DNA from: Bacteroidales bacterium
GTDB lineage: Bacteria > Bacteroidota > Bacteroidia > Bacteroidales > JAADJA01
NCBI GenBank assembly: GCA_029934735.1
Contig: JAOZLR010000024.1
Span: 1-5,845, forward strand
DNA length: 5,845 nucleotides
Direction of reading: 5' to 3'
Positions 1 to 5,845 of the stretch are shown piece after piece (position 1 is the first letter of the stretch; each line of letters starts with the position of its first letter). Position numbers and translations under genes: made by a program. The notes under the pieces were generated by a model. The model was not told the DNA's origin, searched no databases, and worked only from the letters and a program-made list of their open reading frames with translations.

Positions 1-74
1 TTCTTGCCTTAAAGATAGCTAAGGTTTTTAATAAAAAAGTTGATGATATTTTTACGCTTGAGGATACTGATTAA
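1..74 (+). CDS. C-terminal end of a small XRE/Cro-C1-type helix-turn-helix regulator (partial)
   Basis: The frame starting at base 3 is open from the window edge and encodes 23 residues, LALKIAKVFNKKVDDIFTLE followed by DTD, then TAA at 72-74. The pattern 'LALKIAKVFNKKVDDIFTLE' is the characteristic end of short (about 65-75 aa) XRE/YozG-like DNA-binding proteins: the last helix of the HTH domain, then the 'v-(D/E)-D-I-F' segment and an acidic tail. Such proteins are small cytoplasmic transcriptional regulators, often encoded next to a DUF2975 membrane protein, which would lie outside this window. The helix-turn-helix itself is upstream and not visible, so the identification rests on the tail alone. 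The gene is convergent with the peptidase gene, and their stop codons overlap at 71-74. Confidence 0.72.
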   Translation, partial: LALKIAKVFNKKVDDIFTLEDTD

Positions 75-1999
75 TTACTTTTCTCAGAAATCAAATATTT
101 ACCCAAAAAGGCTTCCATCTTACGGTAGAAATCGAAGCGGTTTTCTTCATTATGAAATCCGTGGCCTTCATTATCTTTTACCATATATTCCACATCTACA
201 CCACGTGCTTTCATAGCCTCTACCATCTGATCTGATTCATCTTTGTTAACCCTCGGGTCATTGGCTCCCTGGGCAATAAAGAGTGGAGAAACAATTTTAT
301 CTACCTGATAAACCGGTGACACTTCGCGCATCATCACACTATCAGCTATTGTATTTCCTACCATTTCATACATCATTGCAAGGTATGGTTCCCAATATGG
401 AGGGATTGTGCTCATAAATGTAAAAAGATTAGATACTCCAACATAATCAACACCGGCAGCATAAAGCTTTGGTTCTTTCACAAGCCCCATCAAAGTTGCA
501 TAGCCACCATAGCTCGCTCCATAAATAGCAATCCTTTCAGGATCGGCAATACCTTTTTTGATAAGCCAGTTTGTTCCGTCAGTAATATCGTCCTGCATTG
601 TAAGTCCCCATTGCTTGAAGGAAGCTTCCCAATGTTTTTTTCCATATCCGGTTGAACCTCTGAAATTCATTTGCAGAACAGCGTATCCACGGTTTGCCAG
701 AAACTGTATTTCAGGATTAAATCCCCAGCCATCACGTGCCCAGGGACCTCCATGCGGATTAACAATAGCGGGAAGGTTTTTGGCATTCTCCATTGTATAT
801 CCTTTTGGTAATGTCAAATATCCGTGAATATTCAGTCCGTCGCGCGATGTGTATTCAATTGGTGTTACCGTTGCCATCTCATTCTCATCAATCCAGGGAC
901 TAACATCGGTTATCTTATCAAGTTGGCCGTTATTCTTGTCATATATAAAATAAGAGCCAAGTGAGCGGTCGCTGTAAGTTCTCACAACAAAAACATCCTC
1001 AGCTTTATTGTATGACGTTATCCCAACTTCATAATCACCAATTTTCTTTTGAAGGTCTTCAAACCATTTTTTAGTATCCTCATCAAAAAAATGCCTTACA
1101 CGCTTCCACGATGTATATGATGCTGAAGTAAGCACCTTTCTCTTCTTTGAATAGAAAAGATTTTCAACATCATAATCAAAATTTTCATAAAGAACATTTA
1201 TCTCTTTCCCTGTTGTTACATCAAATTCAACAACAGCCGTTTTGTCCCTTCCAAGATTTGAGACAGCATACACATTCTTGTTATCGAAAGTGAAAAACAT
1301 TGGAGCAAGAGTTTCTTTAAAATTAGTTGTAATAACTGTATTCCACTTATCCTTTTCGGTTTCGCGATATAACAGTGAAGTATTGGTGCCATCAATGGAG
1401 ACTGCAACTCTTAGTTTGCCATTGTGGTCGAACAGCCAACCCTGAATATTTCCGGGATTCTCGGCAATCATCTCCATTTCTCCTGTTTTTAAATTCAATC
1501 TGTAAGGATCGAAAACCTGTGGATTTCTTTTATTCATTCCAATGATAACCTCATCAGGAATTTCAGGTAATTCATCAATTATTTGAGTTAATACTTTATC
1601 ATAGTCAGTAAAACAAACCGGATTAGAGCCATCAATATTTACTCCGTAAAGTTTAAAATTCTCATCTCCACCATCGTCCTTCAGAAAAAGGATTTGTTCA
1701 TTATTAGGCCAGAAGTATCCTGAAATATCTCTGTCAGTCTCACTTGTAAGGCGTACTGCTTCTTCTTTGCTCCTCTCCTGGACAAAAATATTCATCCTGT
1801 TTTCATAAGGTGCTTTAAATGAAAAATATTTACCGTCAGGAGAAATCTGATACCCCGACTTTTCAGGGTTCTTAAAGAAATCCTCCAGGGGAATCTGTTT
1901 TGCTTTTACCATTTGTTCCTTTTTTGAACCATTATCACATCCCATTATCACCACGACAATGAGCACTACAGCTAACATTGATTTTATAAATCTGTTCAT
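71..1999 (-). CDS. S9-family (prolyl oligopeptidase / acylaminoacyl-peptidase-like) serine peptidase lipoprotein
   Basis: This 642-residue exported serine peptidase probably removes short peptides or acylated residues from the N-termini of oligopeptides in the periplasm; the exact specificity cannot be read from sequence. Residues 1-21 form a lipoprotein signal peptide: MNRFIK, a hydrophobic stretch, then lipobox IMG-C with the lipidated Cys21. Residues about 45-380 resemble a WD40/PD40-like beta-propeller (QISPDGKYFSF, NPQVFDPYRLNL). Residues about 385-642 are the alpha/beta-hydrolase domain: HGGP at 416-419 (oxyanion region), MNFRGSTGYG at 444-453, nucleophile Ser496 in GASYGGY, Asp581 in GANDPRV and His613 in EGHGF. 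The triad is complete and the length is normal for the family. The frame stays open for 75 codons upstream of 1999, but that stretch covers non-coding repeat DNA and would bury the signal peptide, so the ATG at 1999 is preferred. Fold and triad are secure; the S9C-like subgroup is inference. Confidence 0.95.
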   Translation of the reverse strand: MNRFIKSMLAVVLIVVVIMGCDNGSKKEQMVKAKQIPLEDFFKNPEKSGYQISPDGKYFSFKAPYENRMNIFVQERSKEEAVRLTSETDRDISGYFWPNNEQILFLKDDGGDENFKLYGVNIDGSNPVCFTDYDKVLTQIIDELPEIPDEVIIGMNKRNPQVFDPYRLNLKTGEMEMIAENPGNIQGWLFDHNGKLRVAVSIDGTNTSLLYRETEKDKWNTVITTNFKETLAPMFFTFDNKNVYAVSNLGRDKTAVVEFDVTTGKEINVLYENFDYDVENLFYSKKRKVLTSASYTSWKRVRHFFDEDTKKWFEDLQKKIGDYEVGITSYNKAEDVFVVRTYSDRSLGSYFIYDKNNGQLDKITDVSPWIDENEMATVTPIEYTSRDGLNIHGYLTLPKGYTMENAKNLPAIVNPHGGPWARDGWGFNPEIQFLANRGYAVLQMNFRGSTGYGKKHWEASFKQWGLTMQDDITDGTNWLIKKGIADPERIAIYGASYGGYATLMGLVKEPKLYAAGVDYVGVSNLFTFMSTIPPYWEPYLAMMYEMVGNTIADSVMMREVSPVYQVDKIVSPLFIAQGANDPRVNKDESDQMVEAMKARGVDVEYMVKDNEGHGFHNEENRFDFYRKMEAFLGKYLISEKSN

Positions 2000-2021
2000 A
2001 ATATCTATTTTTAATTTTCTA

Positions 2022-2029
2022 TAAAGATA
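2022..2029 (-). promoter_or_regulatory. Candidate -7 box for the S9 peptidase gene (proximal)
   Basis: On the minus strand this reads TATCTTTA, one mismatch from the Bacteroidota -7 consensus TAnnTTTG. It lies 22 bases upstream of the ATG, giving a leader of roughly 15 nt. I found no well-spaced -33 TTG partner, so this is one of two candidates for the gene. Confidence 0.3.
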
Positions 2030-2118
2030 AATTTTTTCGCCAAAAGGTTGTATCATAAACAAAATAAAAGTTAATATGTTTAATCTGTACAAGTTTTGCA
2101 AACAGTATCTGATTATAG

Positions 2119-2126
2119 CAAAGTTA
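2119..2126 (-). promoter_or_regulatory. Candidate -7 box for the S9 peptidase gene (distal)
   Basis: On the minus strand this reads TAACTTTG, a full match to TAnnTTTG. It would give a leader of about 110 nt before the peptidase ATG. There is no clear -33 element; the position where one is expected falls in the palindromic repeat at 2135-2170. A match to a 6-base consensus in AT-rich DNA can occur by chance. Confidence 0.3.
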
Positions 2127-2134
2127 TTATTCTT

Positions 2135-2170
2135 AATAGTCACTCTTCGACTACGCTCAGAGTGACTATT
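2135..2170. repeat. Palindromic intergenic repeat with TTCGACTACGCTCAG core
   Basis: Two perfect 12-bp inverted arms, AATAGTCACTCT (2135-2146) and AGAGTGACTATT (2159-2170), flank a 12-nt centre, TCGACTACGCTC. The core TTCGACTACGCTCAG at 2146-2160 is one I recall as a dispersed intergenic repeat in Bacteroidota genomes, resembling REP elements; that is recollection, not a search. Transcripts from either strand could fold into a strong stem-loop. The element sits between the divergent promoters of the peptidase and AsmA genes and is followed on the + strand by an A-rich run (2172-2188). Neither strand has a T-tract after the hairpin, so it does not look like an intrinsic terminator. Confidence 0.75.
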
Positions 2171-2213
2171 GAAAAAAAAATAAAAAAACACTGGCATATT
2201 AACCATACTCAAA

Positions 2214-2221
2214 TAATTTTG
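2214..2221 (+). promoter_or_regulatory. Candidate -7 box for the AsmA-family gene (distal of two)
   Basis: TAATTTTG matches the Bacteroidota -7 consensus TAnnTTTG in full and would place the transcript start near 2228, about 20 nt before the ATG at 2248. No good -33 TTG lies 19-21 bases upstream; CTGG at 2191-2194 is the nearest weak resemblance. It is preferred over the 2229 box because that one would leave almost no leader. Confidence 0.4.
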
Positions 2222-2228
2222 CACCTGA

Positions 2229-2236
2229 TACGTTTG
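2229..2236 (+). promoter_or_regulatory. Second -7-like box for the AsmA-family gene (proximal)
   Basis: TACGTTTG also matches TAnnTTTG in full, 15 bases after the box at 2214. It would put the transcript start only about 5-7 nt before the ATG, giving a nearly leaderless mRNA, so it is the less likely of the two. Confidence 0.22.
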
Positions 2237-2247
2237 AGCTATTATAA

Positions 2248-4962
2248 ATGAAGGAAAAGGGAGAAAATATTTTTAAAAGGGTCATAAAACGATTACTTAT
2301 TCTACTGGTTGTCATTTTGATACTGATCTCTGCAGCCGGTTTTCTTATCAGCTATTTTTACGGCGACAAGGTCAAAGAAATTGTTGTAAACGAAATTAAC
2401 AAACAACTGGCTGTTGAAGTGGAAGTTAATGAGATAACGTTTTCGGTTTTTAAGAATTTTCCCAAAGCATCCATAAACATCAAAGGAGTCCAGACCAGGG
2501 AAAAACTGAACAAAAACACCAATCCTTTGCTTAAAGCAAAAGAGCTTGCTGTTCTTTTTAACATCAGGGATATTATTTCGGGGAACTATACTATTAAAAG
2601 GATTTTGCTTAAAGATGCTTTCCTGAATATCGTCATTTTTGAAGATGGTAGTGATAATTTCACGATTTTCAAAACACGGGAATCGGAAAATGAAAAGAGC
2701 GTGAACATTGACCTGAATGAGGTTGATTTAATAAATGTTCATTTTTCATACCTCGATTACCAGACTGACCAGGAATATCTGTTCATTGTTAACAGTGGGA
2801 TGATGAGTGGCGGATTTTCCTCTTCAGCTTATGCTCTTAAAATTTCTGCCAACATCTTAACAAACTACCTTAGAACCGGCAAGACCACGTTTTTAAAAGA
2901 GAAAACAATAATCACTAATGTTTTATTCGACATTGACAACGAAAACCATCTATTTAAAATAAAAAAAGGCGACCTGAAGATAAATACACTTTCATTTAAT
3001 GTTGATGGAAATATACAAACCGTCAAAAACGATAAGGCTGTTTTTCTGAAGGTCAAAGCTAAAAAGGCAAGGCTAAAAGATTTCCTAAAAGAGATTCCAC
3101 GGGAGTACTTCATACCGCTTGAAGATTTTGATTGCAGTGGCATTTTTGATTTTACTGCCACAATTGATGGTGTAATTACAAAAAACCAACTCCCTGAAAT
3201 CACTTTTAATTTCGGCCTCACTAAAGGTAAGATCAAATATCTGCCTACAGGATTAGCTTTAAATGATGTATCATTTAATGGTAAGTTCAATAATGGCAAA
3301 TTAAGAAACAAAAAAACATTTTCACTGCTACTTTCTGACTTTATCTCTTCAATGAAATCAGGGAAGATGAAAGGAAAGATGGAAATTATCAATTTTGAGC
3401 GTCCTGATGTCTCAGTAGCTTTTTCAGCATCGGGAAAACTGGATGAAGTAAAAAAAATATTTCATATCGATACCCTTAATTACATTTCAGGTGACATTAA
3501 TATTGATTTGATTTTCCGTAACAGATTGAAAAGTTTCTCAAAATTTACAATAGAGGATTTTCTTTCCAGCAAAACATCAGGTAAACTAAAAATCAATAAT
3601 GCCGGTTTTGGTCTCAAAGAAAGCTTACTGAGTTATAAAAACTTTAATGGCTCATTCAGGTTTAGCAACGATGACCTTATCATTGATTATTTCTCAGGTG
3701 AGGTATCGGGCAGTGATTTTCAGATGAAGGGTACATTTATAAACATTCTGCCATACTTTTTCCTGCCAGGCAAGAGCTTTAGTGTTAACGCAACTTTGAA
3801 ATCATCAATGTTAAATTTCGATGAACTTTTGCAATATAAAACATCAGGAAGTGATACTCTTTACCGCATCAGAATACCAGAAAATATAAACATCATCCTT
3901 GACCTGAGCGTAAAAAGGATGCAATTCAGGAAATTCAGGGCGCAGGATATCTCGGGCAAGCTAATTATCAGAAACAAGTCAATTATCGTTAAAAACGGCT
4001 CCTTCTCCTCAATGGAAGGACATACAAATATTGAAGGAATAATTGACGGAACAAATCCTACAAAACTCATTCTGACTTGTGATGCAGATATTCAAAAGGT
4101 GGACATTTCAAAACTGTTTTATGAATTCGGTAATTTCGGCCAGAATAATATCACATCCCGAAAACTAAAAGGAAGAGTAACTGCAAAAGTATTTTATGAG
4201 TCTTCGTTCAGCAATACTCTGAAAATATATCCTACAAGTGTTAATACGGTCGCAGATATTACAATAGAAAATGGCGAACTGATTAATTACACACCATTAT
4301 ATAAACTGGGTCGTTTTCTAAAAAATAACAACCTTCAGCATATTTATTTTTCCACATTAAAAAATCAGATTGCAATCAGAAACAGGGTTATATATATTCC
4401 TGAAATGGAGATAAAATCGAGCACCCTTGACCTTTCGCTCAACGGAACACACGCTTTTGATAATGAAATTGATTATCACATCTGGATTTTGCTTTCTGAG
4501 ATTCTGTCACAGAAAAAACAGAAGGAGATGGAGAGTGAAATAGAAGGGTTAATAATTGAAGATGACAACCTGGGACGCACATCCATCCCGATAAAAATGA
4601 CCGGAAAATCCTCAAATCCGAAAATTTCATACGACACAAAAGCAGCACGAAATAAAATTTCCACCAATATGAAGAAGGAAAAAGAGAATATCAGGGAGGT
4701 GTTCAGAAAAGAATTTGGCGGAACAGGCAATCAAGAAGATGACAAAAATCCCATTATCGAAACTAATGAGGATGGGAAAGAGCAGTTTATAATAGAATGG
4801 GAAGAGACAAAACCTGACTCAGCAATAATGCTGCCTAAAAAGCCATCGCAAAAATCCACACAAAAAAAACAGACAAAAAAAACAAAAGACAAAAAAGCCG
4901 ATTTTATAATTGAATGGGACGAAGATGAGGATACTATCAAATCTGAACCACACAATTTCTAA
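2248..4962 (+). CDS. AsmA-family envelope protein (904 aa)
   Basis: This is a membrane-anchored periplasmic protein of the AsmA family. The family is related to TamB/YhdP-type proteins, which form long beta-sheet grooves thought to move phospholipids between inner and outer membranes; that role is family knowledge, not shown here. A basic N-terminus (IFKRVIKR) precedes one membrane helix at about 16-37. The AsmA-like N-terminal segment follows at about 38-85 (VNEINKQLAVEVEVNEITFS, then FKNFPKASINIKGV). The body to about residue 665 is beta-rich with repeated short 'G.l.i....' strands. Residues about 668-760 (VADITIENGELINYTPLYKL, later W746) look like the AsmA-like C-terminal region. The tail has a charged helix (about 809-823), then FIIEWEE (847-853), a Lys/Thr/Gln-rich linker and FIIEWDE (886-892). 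ATG at 2248 directly follows an in-frame TAA, so no longer start is possible. The gene diverges from the peptidase gene and is separated from the kinase gene by a hairpin. The substrate is unknown. Confidence 0.9.
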   Translation: MKEKGENIFKRVIKRLLILLVVILILISAAGFLISYFYGDKVKEIVVNEINKQLAVEVEVNEITFSVFKNFPKASINIKGVQTREKLNKNTNPLLKAKELAVLFNIRDIISGNYTIKRILLKDAFLNIVIFEDGSDNFTIFKTRESENEKSVNIDLNEVDLINVHFSYLDYQTDQEYLFIVNSGMMSGGFSSSAYALKISANILTNYLRTGKTTFLKEKTIITNVLFDIDNENHLFKIKKGDLKINTLSFNVDGNIQTVKNDKAVFLKVKAKKARLKDFLKEIPREYFIPLEDFDCSGIFDFTATIDGVITKNQLPEITFNFGLTKGKIKYLPTGLALNDVSFNGKFNNGKLRNKKTFSLLLSDFISSMKSGKMKGKMEIINFERPDVSVAFSASGKLDEVKKIFHIDTLNYISGDINIDLIFRNRLKSFSKFTIEDFLSSKTSGKLKINNAGFGLKESLLSYKNFNGSFRFSNDDLIIDYFSGEVSGSDFQMKGTFINILPYFFLPGKSFSVNATLKSSMLNFDELLQYKTSGSDTLYRIRIPENINIILDLSVKRMQFRKFRAQDISGKLIIRNKSIIVKNGSFSSMEGHTNIEGIIDGTNPTKLILTCDADIQKVDISKLFYEFGNFGQNNITSRKLKGRVTAKVFYESSFSNTLKIYPTSVNTVADITIENGELINYTPLYKLGRFLKNNNLQHIYFSTLKNQIAIRNRVIYIPEMEIKSSTLDLSLNGTHAFDNEIDYHIWILLSEILSQKKQKEMESEIEGLIIEDDNLGRTSIPIKMTGKSSNPKISYDTKAARNKISTNMKKEKENIREVFRKEFGGTGNQEDDKNPIIETNEDGKEQFIIEWEETKPDSAIMLPKKPSQKSTQKKQTKKTKDKKADFIIEWDEDEDTIKSEPHNF
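4786..4923 (+). repeat. Duplicated FIIEW(E/D)E motif in the AsmA C-terminal tail
   Basis: Codons 847-853 encode FIIEWEE and codons 886-892 encode FIIEWDE, 117 bases apart. Their DNA is nearly identical (TTTATAATAGAATGGGAAGA and TTTATAATTGAATGGGACGA, 18 of 20 bases). Between them lies a Lys/Gln/Thr-rich linker. Both copies are followed by acidic residues. The function is unknown. Confidence 0.8.
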
Positions 4963-4979
4963 CAAAAATTGATCCTTAC

Positions 4980-5021
4980 AGTGTTCTTCACAGTTTGCAA
5001 CTGTGAAGAAATATTTACACT
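4980..5021 (+). terminator. Stem-loop after the AsmA-family gene, probable terminator
   Basis: A perfect 12-bp stem, TTCTTCACAGTT (4984-4995) and AACTGTGAAGAA (4999-5010), closes a 3-nt loop, TGC. Short outer sequences AGTGT (4980-4984) and ACACT (5017-5021) could extend it. It begins about 20 bases after the AsmA stop codon. The sequence after the stem (ATATTTACAC) is AT-rich but lacks a real T-tract, so termination efficiency is uncertain. The near-perfect symmetry would also allow function on either strand, or mRNA 3'-end protection. Confidence 0.5.
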
Positions 5022-5056
5022 ATATTTCATATAACACCTCATATCCCTAAAAAAAC

Positions 5057-5064
5057 TATTTTTG
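5057..5064 (+). promoter_or_regulatory. Candidate -7 box for the sensor kinase gene
   Basis: TATTTTTG matches the Bacteroidota -7 consensus TAnnTTTG in full and is followed by TAC, a frequent context. It would give a transcript start near 5070 and a leader of about 60 nt. No TTG lies at -33 spacing. An alternative is TACTTTTA at 5098-5105 (one mismatch), with a TTG 22 bases upstream at 5073-5075 and a leader of about 20 nt. Confidence 0.4.
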
Positions 5065-5131
5065 TACACTTATTGATTTAAGAATTCAGAAAATAAGTAC
5101 TTTTATTTAACGTTATTGCAAAAGAATTAAT

Positions 5132-5845
5132 TTGAAGGCATTGAATATATATTCAAAAAAAAAGCGTTGGAAATGGGGATTATTCACCTTGGCAGTGCTC
5201 ATTGTTGCAGTTTCGCTATGGTACACAAATATTCTTGTAAAGCACATTGCAAAGGATCAGCGGACCAACGTCAGGATATGGGCTGAAGCTATTCAGCGCA
5301 AGGCTGATCTGGTAAATTATACTGACAAATTTTTCAAGCAACTCGAAGACGAAGAGAGGAAAAAAGCTGAAATACTTGCCGAAGCTTATAAGTACATTTC
5401 CATGGATACAACCTCACAATCGCTTACATTTTATATGAATCTGATAAGGGGTAACACAACTGTTCCTGTTATTTTAACAGATAATAACAACAAAATAGAA
5501 TCTGCCAGAAACGTTGATTTTGATCCTGACACGGTTAAGACTCTCACAGGCAGATTGCGAAGAGAATTTACAATTTATCCCCCAGTCGAAATAAATTATC
5601 TACCAGGAAAAAACCTATATCTCTATTATAAAGATTCAAAGTTATTTATCGAGTTAAGGATTGTACTTGAAGACCTTATCGAGTCGTTTTTTTCAGAAAT
5701 TGTGCTTAATTCAGCTTCGGTTCCGGTTATCATTACAGACAGCACGCAGACTAAGGTGCTTCAATACGGTCAGCTCAACCCTAAAAAAGCTGCCGACTCA
5801 AGCTATCTGCAAAAGACTCTGGAGGATATGGCAAACGACAATGAC
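5132..5845 (+). CDS. Sensor histidine kinase, N-terminal membrane and periplasmic sensor region (partial)
   Basis: The frame is open from 5111 to the window end (TAA at 5108-5110). From TTG 5132 it gives 238 residues and continues beyond the window. The start (LKALNIYSKKKRWKW), a membrane helix at about 17-32 ending in LWYTN, then IWAEAIQRK and NTTVPVILTD match what I recall of Bacteroidota sensor kinases; the second membrane helix, HAMP or PAS part, His box and ATPase domain would lie downstream. The visible part is a periplasmic sensor with a charged helical segment (about 36-90), then two copies of a VPVI(L/I)TD module (111-117 and 197-203). The first in-frame ATG is at 5402, after the membrane helix, so the start must be TTG at 5132 or 5141 (the latter giving NIYSKKKRWKW); no clear ribosome site decides between them. 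The gene follows the AsmA gene after 169 bases with its own likely promoter. The kinase assignment is inferred from the N-terminus only; the ligand is unknown. Confidence 0.78.
   Translation, partial: MKALNIYSKKKRWKWGLFTLAVLIVAVSLWYTNILVKHIAKDQRTNVRIWAEAIQRKADLVNYTDKFFKQLEDEERKKAEILAEAYKYISMDTTSQSLTFYMNLIRGNTTVPVILTDNNNKIESARNVDFDPDTVKTLTGRLRREFTIYPPVEINYLPGKNLYLYYKDSKLFIELRIVLEDLIESFFSEIVLNSASVPVIITDSTQTKVLQYGQLNPKKAADSSYLQKTLEDMANDND

Larger units (their letters stand above)
2000..2247. other. Divergent intergenic region between the peptidase and AsmA genes
   Basis: This 248-base AT-rich region contains no supportable gene. It holds candidate -7 boxes for the leftward gene (2022-2029, 2119-2126), the palindromic repeat (2135-2170), an A-rich run (2172-2188), and candidate -7 boxes for the rightward gene (2214-2221, 2229-2236). 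The minus-strand frame across it is open, but its translation includes SHSERSRRVT, which is simply the palindromic repeat read as protein. Confidence 0.75.

Noticed and set aside
558..827. 89-codon open frame on the plus strand inside the peptidase gene.
   Set aside because: It is antisense to the conserved catalytic domain of the peptidase, where GC-richer codons leave few stops; no signal or domain is visible.
2135..2188. Palindrome plus A-run read as an intrinsic terminator.
   Set aside because: On the plus strand the hairpin is followed by A's, not T's; on the minus strand the T-run precedes the hairpin. It also lies upstream of both flanking genes.
2000..2224. N-terminal extension of the S9 peptidase (75 extra codons up to ATG 2224).
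   Set aside because: It would put the lipoprotein signal peptide in the middle of the protein, it translates the palindromic repeat (SHSERSRRVT) and poly-A DNA, and it covers the likely promoter region.
2865..3392. 175-codon open frame on the minus strand inside the AsmA gene.
   Set aside because: It lies wholly antisense to a clear AsmA coding region, its Leu/Phe/Ser-rich composition is typical of an antisense shadow, and it has no recognisable domain.
5091..5108. AAATAA/TTATTT inverted repeat with central AAGTACTT, as a possible operator.
   Set aside because: It is short and made of A/T, with a mismatch between the central palindrome and the arms; expected by chance in such AT-rich DNA.
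5111..5845. Sensor kinase fragment as a pseudogene because it lacks an ATG.
   Set aside because: The frame is open without any stop to the window end, and a TTG start fits the family N-terminus; no frameshift is visible.
1..5845. An undescribed multi-gene system (defence island, biosynthetic cluster, RNA-guided element).
   Set aside because: The genes are separate transcription units from common envelope and regulatory families; there are no CRISPR-like repeats, transposase, RNA gene or toxin-antitoxin pair visible.

Overview
The window looks like chromosomal DNA from a member of the Bacteroidota, probably of the Bacteroidia/Marinilabiliales type. The clues are AT-rich intergenic DNA, A-rich start regions without clear Shine-Dalgarno sequences, several exact matches to the Bacteroidota -7 promoter box TAnnTTTG, a palindromic repeat with the core TTCGACTACGCTCAG that I recall as common between genes in this phylum, and protein families typical of it. 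The assignment rests on pattern recognition; no search was run.

Layout from left to right. (1) Bases 1-74 (+) hold the last 23 codons of a small XRE/Cro-C1-type DNA-binding regulator. (2) 71-1999 (-) encodes a 642-residue lipoprotein S9-family serine peptidase with an N-terminal beta-propeller and a C-terminal alpha/beta-hydrolase domain whose catalytic Ser, Asp and His are all present. Its stop codon overlaps that of the regulator in a convergent arrangement. (3) 2000-2247 is a divergent intergenic region with candidate promoters on both strands, a 12-bp-arm palindromic repeat and a poly-A tract. (4) 2248-4962 (+) encodes a 904-residue AsmA-family envelope protein with one N-terminal membrane anchor, a long beta-rich periplasmic body, an AsmA-like C-terminal region and an unusual charged tail carrying the motif FIIEW twice. 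(5) 4963-5131 holds a strong hairpin, probably a terminator, then candidate -7 boxes. (6) 5132-5845 (+, running off the window) is the N-terminal membrane and periplasmic sensor part of a histidine kinase that must start at a non-ATG codon.

The genes do not form an obvious pathway. The peptidase, the AsmA protein and the sensor kinase are all cell-envelope proteins, but each appears to be its own transcription unit: the first two diverge, and the last two are separated by a hairpin and a new promoter. I see no convincing sign of an undescribed defence, mobile or RNA-based system. The points most worth following up are the duplicated module in the kinase sensor domain, the repeated FIIEW motif in the AsmA tail, and the palindromic repeat in the divergent promoter region.
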